Shown here: in pieces, positions 16,617 to 25,370 of the stretch
Layout: every line of letters starts with the position of its first letter
How positions within the stretch are numbered: the first letter of the stretch is position 1
NCBI GenBank assembly: GCA_028282725.1
Contig: JANQHF010000088.1
Location: 1-64,000, forward strand
Length of the DNA stretch: 64,000 bases
Reading direction: 5' to 3'
Source: Saprospiraceae bacterium
Lineage (GTDB): Bacteria > Bacteroidota > Bacteroidia > Chitinophagales > Saprospiraceae
Position numbers and translations under genes: made by a program
Notes under the pieces: model-generated
What the model saw: the letters and a program-made list of their open reading frames with translations, nothing else
Told to the model about the DNA's origin: nothing
Database searches by the model: none

Positions 16617-16646
16617 ATAATGATGTCTATTTTAAGACATCATTAT
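16617..16646 (-). promoter_or_regulatory. Perfect 12-bp intercistronic hairpin
   Basis: ATAATGATGTCT (16617-16628) pairs with AGACATCATTAT (16635-16646) around a six-base loop. It covers the stop codon of the 147-residue protein gene and ends two bases before the TTG start of the glycosyltransferase. There is no T-tract, so it is more likely a translation or mRNA-stability element than a terminator. Confidence 0.5.
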
Positions 16647-17070
16647 AATCATTATCCATCTTCTTTTTATGTTCATTTAAGTCAGAAAGGTCCAAAAAAT
16701 CATCATTTACCTCCTCGTACCGAATGTATTCCCCTTTCTTTCTGACTCTTTCAGCACCCACTCCACGACTGGATAAAGCCCTGATCAATAAGAAGGCAGC
16801 AACCACGGGAAATCCGATTATGGAAAAGATGACAGCAAGAATACCGAACAAGGGATTCCTTTTCAACAGACCAGCTAACCACCTGCCATATCCTACGATC
16901 ACCCTGTAGTTAATAAATAAAGTAGCTATCAATAAGACAGGTGCTATAAAAGAGAGGATTTTGAATATGCTCTTGGCAACCCAGATCAAAACAAGTACGA
17001 CCAAAGCAAATATGACGACCAGCACGAATGGGTTGGATTTCTCAAAGTGATAGATTCTATTTGTTGCCAT
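16627..17070 (-). CDS. Small membrane protein of unknown function
   Basis: The 147-residue protein has three hydrophobic segments (FVLVVIFALVVLVLIWVA, ILSFIAPVLLIATLF, LFGILAVIFSIIGFPVVAAFL). A charged, acidic tail of about 45 residues ends DDFLDLSDLNEHKKKMDNDYNDVLK. I do not recognise a family. It lies upstream of the glycosyltransferase on the same strand, 12 bases apart, so the two are probably co-transcribed and may act at the same membrane site. Its stop codon is inside a 12-bp hairpin. Confidence 0.65.
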   Translation of the reverse strand: MATNRIYHFEKSNPFVLVVIFALVVLVLIWVAKSIFKILSFIAPVLLIATLFINYRVIVGYGRWLAGLLKRNPLFGILAVIFSIIGFPVVAAFLLIRALSSRGVGAERVRKKGEYIRYEEVNDDFLDLSDLNEHKKKMDNDYNDVLK

Positions 17071-17161
17071 TGTCGAATTCTTTTATGTACAATTTAATGA
17101 ACTTTTGAAGGTTCGAAATCTATATTAGATAAATGCTTCTTTTTTTTGGATAAATTACTGC

Positions 17162-18931
17162 CTATTGGAAGGAGGCCTCTTCGCTATACTGCATTTCGTA
17201 TAATTCCCTGTATTTACCATTCTCTATTTCAAGCAGGTTCATGTGATTGCCAAACTCAATGACCTTACCGCTACTCATGACCATAATGTAGTCAGCATTT
17301 CGTATAGTAGACAATCTGTGGGCTATGATAATAGAGCTTCTGTTCTCGGTCAACTTTTCGATGGCGGATTGAATGATTTCTTCGGTCTCTGTGTCAATAG
17401 AAGAGGTTGCCTCATCGAGAATGAGAATATCCGGATTTACCACAAGGGCACGTACAAACGATATAAGCTGGCGTTGCCCCATAGATAAATTTGCCCCTCG
17501 TTCCATGATTTCATATTCATATCCTCCTGGCAAGGCTTCAATAAAACTATGTGCGCCAATCGTTTTTGCAGCTTTTTTGACATCCTCCAAAAGAATCGAT
17601 TCTTCCATCAAGGTGATATTCTCATAAACGGATCCCTGGAACAGAAAAACGTCCTGGAGGACTACGGCCATGCGTCCTCTTAAGTTGGCCAAGGGAATGG
17701 TTTTCAGATCGATGTCATCAATAAATACCGTGCCTTCCTTTAATTCGTAAAACCTTGCTAATACATTGATTATCGTGGACTTTCCTGAACCCGTACTTCC
17801 GACAATAGCAAGGGTTTTTCCAGCATCCAGCGTAAAATTCACGTTTTTGAGGATCGGAGTCTTTCCATCATATGAAAAATTCACATCTCTGAATTCCACC
17901 TTGCCACGCAGGGACTCCACCTTCACATAGCCACGGTCAGCGATGTGCTCTTTTCGATCGAGTTCTACAAATACTCTTTCAGCAGCCACCATTCCCATTT
18001 GAAGGGTATTAAACTTATCCGCAAGCATTCTTACGGGTCGAAAGAGGAGGTTGATGTACCAGGGAAATGCCAACAAGGCACCCAGGGTTACCTCAGCCTG
18101 AATCACATATCTGGCTCCCAGATAAACAAGGATGGCCAAAGCCAAATAGTTGATCATTTCGACAACAGGAAAAAATATAGCGTAATAAGTAATGGCATCC
18201 AGGTTCGCCTGCGTATATCTTCGATTGATCTTTTTAAACTTGGTCATTTCCTGGTCTTCGGCATTGAAGATCTGGATGATGTTCATTCCTGTAATCCTCT
18301 CTTGCAAAAATGCATTCATATTTGAAAGTTCGCCACGTACTTTTTCAAAGGCAACTTTTACTTTTTCCTTGAAGATGTAGGCGGCAATTACCAGCAATGG
18401 GAAAACCAATAATACCAATAAGGTCAATCTCCAGCTGGTGTAAAGCATAATTCCAACCACGGCAAAGATGCCCAGGAGATCTGCGATCATTGTGATGATT
18501 CCCTGTGTAAAGACCGTATTGATCGTTTCGACATCATTGATTGTGCGTGTTGTTACCTTACCGATAGGAGTCTGATCGAAATATCTCAACTTGAGTGAAG
18601 TGATGTGATCAAAGACGTTCTTACGCAAATCCCTGATGACTGATTGCCCCAGTAAGGAAGAAAAGTAAATAAGAGCATATCGCATAAAAGCCGCCAGCAT
18701 GACGACACCGAGAAATACAATTGCTATCCTGAATAATCCGGGTATATCACTATTTAATATAAAGTCGTCAACCATCACTGAGACCAGGTATGGTCGAAGC
18801 ATTGATACCGGGGCCAGGACGATTGCCAAGAGTATAGTGAGGATGAATAGTGTCCTGTAGGGTGTGGCAAGACTGACAATCCTGGCCAATAGGTTGAAGT
18901 CAAACTTCTTCTTTTGCTCTTTTTCCGGCAT
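17162..18931 (-). CDS. ABC exporter, fused permease-ATPase (MsbA-like)
   Basis: The half-transporter has 589 residues. A six-helix type IV permease domain covers residues 1-320. A nucleotide-binding domain follows with Walker A VGSTGSGKST, Q-loop VLQDVFLF, signature LSMGQRQL, Walker B ILILDEATS and H-loop IIAHRLST. It works as a homodimer or with a partner to export lipids, drugs or peptides. ATG 18931 was chosen; a TTG at 18955 would add eight residues but lacks support. It lies directly downstream of an FMN reductase gene on the same strand. The substrate is unknown. Confidence 0.9.
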   Translation of the reverse strand: MPEKEQKKKFDFNLLARIVSLATPYRTLFILTILLAIVLAPVSMLRPYLVSVMVDDFILNSDIPGLFRIAIVFLGVVMLAAFMRYALIYFSSLLGQSVIRDLRKNVFDHITSLKLRYFDQTPIGKVTTRTINDVETINTVFTQGIITMIADLLGIFAVVGIMLYTSWRLTLLVLLVFPLLVIAAYIFKEKVKVAFEKVRGELSNMNAFLQERITGMNIIQIFNAEDQEMTKFKKINRRYTQANLDAITYYAIFFPVVEMINYLALAILVYLGARYVIQAEVTLGALLAFPWYINLLFRPVRMLADKFNTLQMGMVAAERVFVELDRKEHIADRGYVKVESLRGKVEFRDVNFSYDGKTPILKNVNFTLDAGKTLAIVGSTGSGKSTIINVLARFYELKEGTVFIDDIDLKTIPLANLRGRMAVVLQDVFLFQGSVYENITLMEESILLEDVKKAAKTIGAHSFIEALPGGYEYEIMERGANLSMGQRQLISFVRALVVNPDILILDEATSSIDTETEEIIQSAIEKLTENRSSIIIAHRLSTIRNADYIMVMSSGKVIEFGNHMNLLEIENGKYRELYEMQYSEEASFQ

Positions 18932-18955
18932 AGCTAACGTCCAAATATAGCACAA

Positions 18956-19489
18956 CTACATAGTCTGTTCCCTGAATATCTTTAACTGAGTCAAATAGGC
19001 ATTCCTTAACTCTAGATCTGTGATCCCGTTTTCTTCATCAAAATTTGCATGAAAAGAGGGAAGGGAAAAAGAAGCGATCACCTTGGCGCCCATATGTGAG
19101 AATCCTTTTACAGCGGCGTCAAGAACTCTTTGAGCTCCTCGTCTCCCGGGTGATGTAGCCAATAAGAAAAAGGGTTTGCTCTCCCAGGTATCGCCCTTGA
19201 TTCGAGAGATCCAATCCATGACATTCTTGAATGCTACTGAATAGCTTCCATTGTGTTCGGCAAAGGAAATTACAATAGCATCAGCCTGGCGAATAGTCTT
19301 TTTAAAAGAGTGTGCAAGATCAGGTATCCCGATTTCATTTTCTCTATCTATACTATAAATCGCCATTTCATAATCATTCAGATCGATGATCTGCACTTCG
19401 GCTTCTTTAATTTGACGGGCAGTATAAACCGCGAATTTTTTATTGATGGATTTGCTGCTATTGCTAGCGCCAAAAGCAAGGATTTTCAT
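18956..19489 (-). CDS. NAD(P)H-dependent FMN reductase
   Basis: The 177-residue flavodoxin-fold protein starts KILAFGASNSSKSINKKF, where the FMN phosphate loop is expected. It contains SFAEHNGSYSVAFKNVMDWISR, the conserved PEYNxSxPxxLKNxxDW-like motif of the NADPH-dependent FMN reductase family, and LLATSPGRRGAQ. It reduces free flavins or quinones and may protect against oxidative stress. It is the first gene of a two-gene minus-strand unit with the ABC exporter. An 8-bp inverted repeat lies in the divergent region upstream (19530-19550). Confidence 0.85.
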   Translation of the reverse strand: MKILAFGASNSSKSINKKFAVYTARQIKEAEVQIIDLNDYEMAIYSIDRENEIGIPDLAHSFKKTIRQADAIVISFAEHNGSYSVAFKNVMDWISRIKGDTWESKPFFLLATSPGRRGAQRVLDAAVKGFSHMGAKVIASFSLPSFHANFDEENGITDLELRNAYLTQLKIFREQTM

Positions 19490-19529
19490 ATCGACGATGC
19501 TTTATCTGAAAAAGGGTACAAAGAAATAC

Positions 19530-19550
19530 AAATGATCCGAACGATCATTT
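19530..19550. promoter_or_regulatory. Inverted repeat, candidate operator between divergent genes
   Basis: AAATGATC-cgaac-GATCATTT is a perfect 8-bp inverted repeat with a 5-bp spacer. It lies between the FMN reductase (minus, start 19489) and the MobA-like gene (plus, start 19570). The symmetry and position suit a dimeric repressor; no T-tract follows, so it is not a terminator. Confidence 0.45.
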
Positions 19551-19569
19551 TTATAATAACTTCGATGCC

Positions 19570-20181
19570 TTGAAGAAGTTTATTCATATCACAGCAATTC
19601 TGTGTGCGGCCGGTCTTTCTTCCCGGATGGGAGAGACAAACAAGCTCCTTTTAAATTACCGAGGAACATCACTCGTGCATCGAAGTGTAAGGGCATTGGT
19701 GGATAGTTGCGTGCACGACATTATCGTGGTACTCGGGTATGAAAGGGAGCTGGTCCGCCAGGCGATAGGCAGCCCTTCAGGAGTACTTCAATTTGTATAT
19801 AATCCCAATTTCGAAAATGGCCAGACATCCACTATCCAGGCCGGTCTGAGCCATATTTCTCCACACTCAGATGCTTTTATGATTTGCCTCGCAGATATGC
19901 CCTTGCTTACGTGTGAACATGTAGACAAGCTGGCAATGCATTTTCAAAGCCAATCTACACCGGATCGTCCCTTGATGTGTCGGCCTGTACAAAAAGATCT
20001 ACCCGGACATCCCGTTATTTTCGATGCATCATTTGCTATCAAGTTGATGAACTGTATTGAAAGTGATGGATGCAGATCAGTGATCAGGGAAAACATTGAT
20101 TTTCTTGTTCCATACTTGACCGATGATGTTGCTTTTTTTACAGATGTGGATAACTATGATAAATACCTTGAGCTTCTTTAA
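19570..20181 (+). CDS. MobA/MocA-like nucleotidyltransferase
   Basis: The 203-residue protein opens with ILCAAGLSSRMGETNKLLLNYRG, the nucleotide-binding signature of NTP-transferase-3 proteins. It has the metal-binding DMP in CLADMPLLT and PGHPVIFD further on. This pattern fits molybdenum-cofactor cytidylyl/guanylyltransferases (MocA/MobA). No molybdoenzyme or cofactor gene is adjacent, so the acceptor is uncertain. The start is TTG at 19570, supported by the position of the nucleotide-binding motif; there is no better upstream codon. Downstream genes run on the same strand with short gaps. Confidence 0.8.
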   Translation: MKKFIHITAILCAAGLSSRMGETNKLLLNYRGTSLVHRSVRALVDSCVHDIIVVLGYERELVRQAIGSPSGVLQFVYNPNFENGQTSTIQAGLSHISPHSDAFMICLADMPLLTCEHVDKLAMHFQSQSTPDRPLMCRPVQKDLPGHPVIFDASFAIKLMNCIESDGCRSVIRENIDFLVPYLTDDVAFFTDVDNYDKYLELL

Positions 20182-20234
20182 AGATCTGATGTTCGATGAA
20201 ATATTACTTTTATGAAATAAGCGTTAATGTTTTC

Positions 20235-20624
20235 ATGAAATCAATCTTTTGTACAACGGTAAGCTTATTTACTATTCTTTGTCTTGGGTGTAATGCGGAT
20301 GTGGTCGAACCAGCCCAGGGCTGTGATATTTTGGAGGCGGCATATGATATAAATATAAAGGCCATCATTGATCAGACATGTGCATATAGTGGTTGCCATG
20401 ACGGTGCAGGAGGAATTGGTCCCGGCAACTATAATACATATGAGGGTCTGATTCAAGACCTGGAAAGCGGCTCCTTCGCATCCAGGGTGATCACACTGAA
20501 GGACAACCCTTCTCTGGGTATGCCCCCCGATCAATCCGTCTATCCGCAATCACAACAAGACACGTTGAGTAGTCTTCAATTGGAAATTATTACCTGTTGG
20601 TTACAAGAGGGATTTCCACAATAA
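20235..20624 (+). CDS. Small lipoprotein with a CX4CH heme-like motif
   Basis: The protein has about 129 residues and a lipoprotein signal ending CLGC. One motif, TCAYSGCHDG, resembles the c-type cytochrome attachment site of the Planctomycete-cytochrome-like proteins common in Bacteroidota. Here, however, the spacing is CX4CH rather than CX2CH, so covalent heme is not certain. A later NPSLGMPPD segment could supply the distal Met of a cytochrome. ATG 20235 was chosen over 20196 because it puts the signal sequence at the start. It lies between the MobA-like and SDR genes. Confidence 0.65.
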   Translation: MKSIFCTTVSLFTILCLGCNADVVEPAQGCDILEAAYDINIKAIIDQTCAYSGCHDGAGGIGPGNYNTYEGLIQDLESGSFASRVITLKDNPSLGMPPDQSVYPQSQQDTLSSLQLEIITCWLQEGFPQ

Positions 20625-20632
20625 TTTTATCT

Positions 20633-21349
20633 ATGAGTATAAAAAATAAGGTAGCCCTGATCACGGGTGGAACGAAAGGAATTGGCCTGGGCATAGCTGA
20701 AGCTCTCCTGAATGAAGGAGGGAAGGTGGCCATTACCGGCAGAAGCAAAGAATCTTCTGAAGAAATTGCCAGTCTTCTGAATGAGACGTACGACGACTCT
20801 GTGATTGGAATCAAGGCGGACGTAAGGGAATTGGATGACCAGGTAAGAGCCGTTAGAATGATCACTGAAAAATGGGGAAGGTTAGATGTGGCAATTGCAA
20901 ATGCAGGGGTCGGACACTTTGCTTCCATTCAAGATCTGTCTCAGAGACAATGGAATGAGGTAATCGATGTGAATCTTACAGGGGCCTTTCATACCATCAA
21001 AGCGAGTGTTGAAGAGCTCAAAAGAAATAAAGGGTACTTTATAACGATAGCCAGCCTGGCGGGGACCAACTTCTTCGCTAATGGGGCGGCCTACAACGCA
21101 AGTAAATTTGGATTGGTCGGATTTACCCAAGCTGTTATGCTCGATCTGCGTAAGTCAGGTGTAAAAGTTTCGACCATTATGCCCGGTTCCGTAGCAACGT
21201 ACTTCAATGACCATATTCCTTCCAAAGAAGATGCCTGGAAAATTCAACCTGAAGACATCGGAAAGTTGGTTATCGATCTTTTGACGATGCACCCCAGGAC
21301 ACTTCCGAGCAAAATAGAAGTCAGACCAAGCATTCCAGGTGGGAAGTAA
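20633..21349 (+). CDS. Short-chain dehydrogenase/reductase
   Basis: The 238-residue classical SDR has the cofactor motif TGGTKGIG (Rossmann fold), NAG in IANAGVG, the catalytic Ser in TIASLAG and YNASK (Tyr-x-x-x-Lys). Arg in TGRSKES after strand two suggests NADP(H). ATG 20633 fits the family start and lies eight bases after the preceding stop. The substrate is unknown. Its end overlaps the GTG start of the methyltransferase gene, so the two are co-translated. Confidence 0.88.
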   Translation: MSIKNKVALITGGTKGIGLGIAEALLNEGGKVAITGRSKESSEEIASLLNETYDDSVIGIKADVRELDDQVRAVRMITEKWGRLDVAIANAGVGHFASIQDLSQRQWNEVIDVNLTGAFHTIKASVEELKRNKGYFITIASLAGTNFFANGAAYNASKFGLVGFTQAVMLDLRKSGVKVSTIMPGSVATYFNDHIPSKEDAWKIQPEDIGKLVIDLLTMHPRTLPSKIEVRPSIPGGK

Positions 21350-21935
21350 GCAATTTGATGAGTCTTTTTGGTCCGGATTCTATCAGGCTGATTTTAAGCC
21401 CTGGGATATTGGATTTGCAGCTCCTTCGATCACAACTTACTTTGACCAAATTGAGGACAAGTCAATCTGTATTTTGATTCCCGGATGTGGTCTTGCATAT
21501 GAAGCGGAATACCTGTTTGATCATGGATTTCAAAATGTTTGGATTGCAGATATTTCTCATCGACCCCTTGAAGGTTTTATAAAAAGAGTAGCTGGATTTC
21601 CACGCACCCAACTCTTGCATTCGGACTTTTTCACAATTGAAGGTCCATATGACATCATCATGGAGCAGACCTTTTTCTGCAGCCTGGATCCTTCTCTCAG
21701 AGCGAACTACGTCCAGAAGTGTCACGACCTCTTATCACCCGGGGGTAAAATCGTCGGACTTCTTTTCAACAGAGAGTTCGATAGACCCGGCCCACCTTTT
21801 GGTGGCAAACGCGATGAATACATCGGGTTGTTTTCCAATCATTTCACGATTAAAATAATGGAACCATGCTATAATTCCATACCTCCAAGAATGGGACATG
21901 AATTGTTCATCATTTTGGAAAAAAAGGAAGATTAA
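21339..21935 (+). CDS. Class I SAM methyltransferase (thiopurine methyltransferase-like)
   Basis: The 198-residue protein opens with SFWSGFYQADFKPWDIGFAAP, matching the WxxRWxxxxxxWdiGxPxP start of the TPMT family. It has the SAM-binding glycine motif LIPGCGLAYEAEYL and an acidic strand-two end (ADIS). These enzymes methylate small thiols or related toxic compounds. The GTG start overlaps the upstream SDR stop by 11 bases, and its stop is convergent with the threonine dehydratase gene with a 4-bp overlap. Confidence 0.8.
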   Translation: MGSKQFDESFWSGFYQADFKPWDIGFAAPSITTYFDQIEDKSICILIPGCGLAYEAEYLFDHGFQNVWIADISHRPLEGFIKRVAGFPRTQLLHSDFFTIEGPYDIIMEQTFFCSLDPSLRANYVQKCHDLLSPGGKIVGLLFNREFDRPGPPFGGKRDEYIGLFSNHFTIKIMEPCYNSIPPRMGHELFIILEKKED

Positions 21936-22903
21936 TCAAACGGCAAATGATCCAGGCTGACATTCCCGCCGGTAATGATCAACCCGATCCTCTTATTTTC
22001 GAATTGATCCTTATTGAATAGAACAGCTGCTAATGAAACCGCACTGGATGGTTCTATAATGATTTTCATACGTTCCCAAACAAGCCTCATAGCAGCTATA
22101 ATTTGATCTTCTTCAACCCTGATAATCTCCTGGATGAGCTCCTTTATGATGGGAAAATTGATGTTTCCCAGTTGGGTACGCAATCCATCTGCAATGGTAT
22201 CCGGATTGACGGAAGGCTGGATGCTTCCTTTTTTAACAGACCAATAGGCATCATCAGCATTCATGGGTTCTGCTCCGATAACCTTTGTACCAGGTGAAAA
22301 ATGCAGACAAGCCAGACAGGTACCCGCACCAATTCCACCTCCTCCGATAGGACAAACAATATAATCCAATTGTTCAACTTCGTCTATTAATTCCATAGCC
22401 ATCGTTGCCTGGCCAATGATCACGTCCATATCATTGGAAGGATGTACAAATGTGGATCCATGTTTTGCGATGGTCTTATGAAGTGTTTGTTCTCTGGACT
22501 TTAGGGTACTTTCAGACAGGATGACTCTTCCACCATAGGACCGAACCGCCTGGATCTTAACAGGAGGTGCGTTACCAGGCATAATAATGTAGGGGATGAT
22601 CCCTGCCGTGTCTGCGGCAATGGATAGTGCCTGGGCAAAATTACCGGATGAGTGCGTCGCAACACCTGCTCGTTTATGTTCTTCTTCCAGGGATAATACA
22701 GCATTAGTGGCTCCACGAATCTTATATGAACCTCCCTTTTGGAAATTATCACATTTAAAAAAAAGCTGGGCGGGAATCATTGCTTCAATAGAGGAACAAG
22801 TAAGAACCGGTGTTCTATGGATGAATGGTGAAATCAGCTTGTAGGCTAAAATCAATCGTTCTTTTTGGGGGAATCTATCCATTCTTTTTCGCTCTCTTGG
22901 CAC
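21932..22903 (-). CDS. PLP-dependent threonine/serine dehydratase
   Basis: The protein has about 323 residues from GTG 22903, which overlaps the upstream patatin stop (TAGTG); an ATG at 22882 is an equally good start. It is a fold-type II PLP enzyme with the Schiff-base Lys in GSYKIRGA, a substrate loop HSSGNFAQA and the phosphate cradle GGGGIGAG. It lacks a C-terminal ACT regulatory domain, so it resembles catabolic threonine dehydratase or serine racemase rather than the long biosynthetic IlvA. The likely reaction is threonine to 2-oxobutanoate and ammonia. Confidence 0.85.
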   Translation of the reverse strand: MPRERKRMDRFPQKERLILAYKLISPFIHRTPVLTCSSIEAMIPAQLFFKCDNFQKGGSYKIRGATNAVLSLEEEHKRAGVATHSSGNFAQALSIAADTAGIIPYIIMPGNAPPVKIQAVRSYGGRVILSESTLKSREQTLHKTIAKHGSTFVHPSNDMDVIIGQATMAMELIDEVEQLDYIVCPIGGGGIGAGTCLACLHFSPGTKVIGAEPMNADDAYWSVKKGSIQPSVNPDTIADGLRTQLGNINFPIIKELIQEIIRVEEDQIIAAMRLVWERMKIIIEPSSAVSLAAVLFNKDQFENKRIGLIITGGNVSLDHLPFD

Positions 22904-23703
22904 TAAGGTAATCCTTCAACTGCAAGCCCTGCTAACTGAATCAATGCATTTTGATAACCCAGCTCCATATTAGACATGATCCGTCGATGATTGAAAGCCA
23001 AAGGACTGCCCAACAGACGGGAAGGTCTTACGTACAGGATGTCAACTTTATTTCTCACTCTTTTCTTAGGCCAAATGTGTCGGGCCATGGTAACATCTAC
23101 TACGATGATCGTATTTACGTCTTGATCATTGCGCAAAAAACTGATTGGTCTGTTGTCATATATTCCGCCGTCGATATAAAGATGGTCTTCAATGCGGTGA
23201 GGTTGAAATCCCGGGAACGTCGAACTGGCAATGACATACTCCGTCAGTTTGCCTGTTGGGATGGATTCTTTGACCATGTATTTTGCTCGTTTTTCCGTCA
23301 AGTCAAAAACCACCATACCATAGTCAAGATCAGAATCCCGGATGATTTGTTCATCGATGACTTCTCGCAACAGATCTTTGAGCGGGCTCACGTCTAACCC
23401 TCCCTTGAGAAATGCACCTCTCATCCAGTTTAGGTACAACTTTCTTTTAGAAAGTTCAGAATCATATTGTGGAAGATGAGCAAAAACTTTGGAGTAGGTG
23501 ATTTCATGCCAGATATCCAATGCTAGTTGAAAATCATCCTGGACAATAGCGGCCCCATTGATCGCACCGACGGATGTTCCATACACGGAGATTATATTGC
23601 CGGAAAGTCCTAAGTCCACAAGAGCCTGCCACACACCAACCTGGAATGAGCCTCTCGATCCTCCTCCCGACAAGACCAGTCCTATTTTGAGATCATCCTT
23701 CAT
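22903..23703 (-). CDS. Patatin-like phospholipase (RssA-like)
   Basis: The 266-residue patatin-domain protein has the oxyanion loop SGGGSRGSFQ, the nucleophile Ser in YGTSVGAI (GxSxG) and the catalytic Asp in IDGGIYDNRP. There is no signal peptide. These cytoplasmic or peripheral enzymes release fatty acids from lipids. The gene precedes the threonine dehydratase with overlapping stop/start codons and is divergent from radC, 66 bp away. Confidence 0.88.
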   Translation of the reverse strand: MKDDLKIGLVLSGGGSRGSFQVGVWQALVDLGLSGNIISVYGTSVGAINGAAIVQDDFQLALDIWHEITYSKVFAHLPQYDSELSKRKLYLNWMRGAFLKGGLDVSPLKDLLREVIDEQIIRDSDLDYGMVVFDLTEKRAKYMVKESIPTGKLTEYVIASSTFPGFQPHRIEDHLYIDGGIYDNRPISFLRNDQDVNTIIVVDVTMARHIWPKKRVRNKVDILYVRPSRLLGSPLAFNHRRIMSNMELGYQNALIQLAGLAVEGLP

Positions 23704-23769
23704 TGAAAAATAATTAACGTTTCGAGGGGTTACTTGGTGCCCGAAAAAGTCATTCTTTAATAGAGATCA

Positions 23770-24474
23770 ATGAAATACACCAAAGATATGGATGCACTAT
23801 CTATCAAGGATTGGGCGGAGGATGATCGCCCGAGAAAAAAACTGCTGACAAAAGGAAAAGCGGCATTAAGTAATGCAGAACTGCTTGGAATCCTTCTTGG
23901 ATCGGGATCCAGGTCCGAATCCGCAGTTTCCCTTGCACAACGTATACTGAAGCAATTTGAATCCCTGGAAAACCTTGGAAGAATCCCGATTGAGCAGCTC
24001 ACTCAATTCAACGGGATCGGATCTGCCAAAGCAGCCAGTATTATGGCGGCTATGGAATTGGGAAGACGTAGACAACTGATTCGATCAGATCAAAAGATCA
24101 AAGTCACTTCCAGCCAGTTGGCATATGACATCCTTGGTCCTGCACTTGCAGATCTTCCCTATGAAGAATTTTGGATTGCATGTTTGAACAGGGCCAATCA
24201 GCTTTTGGCAAAGGAGAGAATTAGTACAGGTGGGATACACGGTACCGTTGTAGATCCCAAAATTGTCTATTCGTCCGCGCTTAAGATCAAGGCATCTTCA
24301 ATCATTCTTTACCATAATCACCCGTCAGGAAGTCTTCAGCCAAGCCAGGAGGACATCCTCATTACTGAAAAATTGAGAAAAGCCGGTAAGCTGTTAGACA
24401 TAACGGTTTTGGACCACCTGATTATTGGTCATGGAGCCTATTACAGTTTCAAGGACGAGGAAATAATTACCTGA
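23770..24474 (+). CDS. radC: RadC-family JAB/MPN domain protein
   Basis: The 234-residue protein has an N-terminal helix-hairpin-helix region (IEQLTQFNGIGSAKAASIMAAMELGRR). A C-terminal JAMM metalloprotease-like domain follows with the zinc motif HNHPSGSLQPSQED (from about residue 182) and an upstream Glu. It is called the DNA repair protein RadC, although its true activity is still debated. The full family length is present. It stands alone between divergent patatin and a lipoprotein gene, with no phage or plasmid marker nearby. Confidence 0.9.
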   Translation: MKYTKDMDALSIKDWAEDDRPRKKLLTKGKAALSNAELLGILLGSGSRSESAVSLAQRILKQFESLENLGRIPIEQLTQFNGIGSAKAASIMAAMELGRRRQLIRSDQKIKVTSSQLAYDILGPALADLPYEEFWIACLNRANQLLAKERISTGGIHGTVVDPKIVYSSALKIKASSIILYHNHPSGSLQPSQEDILITEKLRKAGKLLDITVLDHLIIGHGAYYSFKDEEIIT

Positions 24475-24555
24475 TTGAAACATTTATTTCAGATAAATAC
24501 GCTTATACAAGGCGAGCGATAATACGCTATCTTGCACTTCTCACTTTGGAGGTTT

Positions 24556-25326
24556 ATGAGCGGCAGACTTTTCATACTGTTGATTCTTTTTCTAGCAGGA
24601 TGTCAGCTTCAAAATGAAGAGGATGATTTCAGTCATATCGGGGATCAAGATGTCAAGAGGATCCTGAAGCGTGCATTTGATTCTGCGGGCACCCTGAAAA
24701 GCTACCGCGATATCGAGAGCATCCGATACCGAAAAAAGACAATTCTCTATAATGAAGACGGGAGCATCGAAAGCAGTGTAGATCAGATTCACGAGATGCG
24801 TCTATCTCCGTCTTTGACGGGATCAATCATTTGGACCGACAGTACGGGAAATCGCATGATTTATCATTCTCAATCAGAGTCGTATACCAAGTTAAATGAT
24901 CAAATCGTACCAAATACTTCAGAATCAGCCAAACAATCATTTTTCAGTAACTATTTCGTATTATTCATCCCGTTCAAGCTGTTGGATACGGGGGTGCAGC
25001 TGACTTTCGAAGGAACCACTGAGTTGGCATCAAATGCTCGGGCGGACATAATCAAGGCCGTATACAGCCCTGAGCAATATGATAATCACAGTACGTCAGA
25101 TGAATGGTATTTCTTTTTTGATAGCACGACGGGACGTGTTTTAGCAAATCTTGTATATCATGAACCGACTTATGCATTTATTGAAAATATTGAGACTACC
25201 GAAGAGTTTCCCATTAGAATGAATGTCTACAGAAAAACGTGGAGGACAGATAAGGATCGCAACAAGCAATATCTGAGAGGAGAATTTTGGTACAGTGATT
25301 ATGAATTTGAGTCAAAAAATGAATAG
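24556..25326 (+). CDS. Outer-membrane lipoprotein of unknown function
   Basis: The protein has about 256 residues and a clear lipoprotein signal (LFILLILFLAGC). A mostly beta, polar body has a weak resemblance to DUF6503-type Bacteroidota lipoproteins (WTDSTGNRMIYHS, EWYFFFDSTTGRVLANLVYH). ATG 24556 is preceded by GGAGG, a rare good ribosome-binding site here, and beats a TTG at 24532. It is probably exposed at the periplasmic or outer face. No function can be given. Confidence 0.7.
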   Translation: MSGRLFILLILFLAGCQLQNEEDDFSHIGDQDVKRILKRAFDSAGTLKSYRDIESIRYRKKTILYNEDGSIESSVDQIHEMRLSPSLTGSIIWTDSTGNRMIYHSQSESYTKLNDQIVPNTSESAKQSFFSNYFVLFIPFKLLDTGVQLTFEGTTELASNARADIIKAVYSPEQYDNHSTSDEWYFFFDSTTGRVLANLVYHEPTYAFIENIETTEEFPIRMNVYRKTWRTDKDRNKQYLRGEFWYSDYEFESKNE

Positions 25327-25370
25327 GCTGTTTTTTAATTATCCATTGATGTAAGGGTCCACTGATTAAT

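Noticed and set aside
23770..24474. radC as a sign of a mobile element or prophage
   Set aside because: No integrase, phage or plasmid genes surround it; it looks like the chromosomal housekeeping copy.
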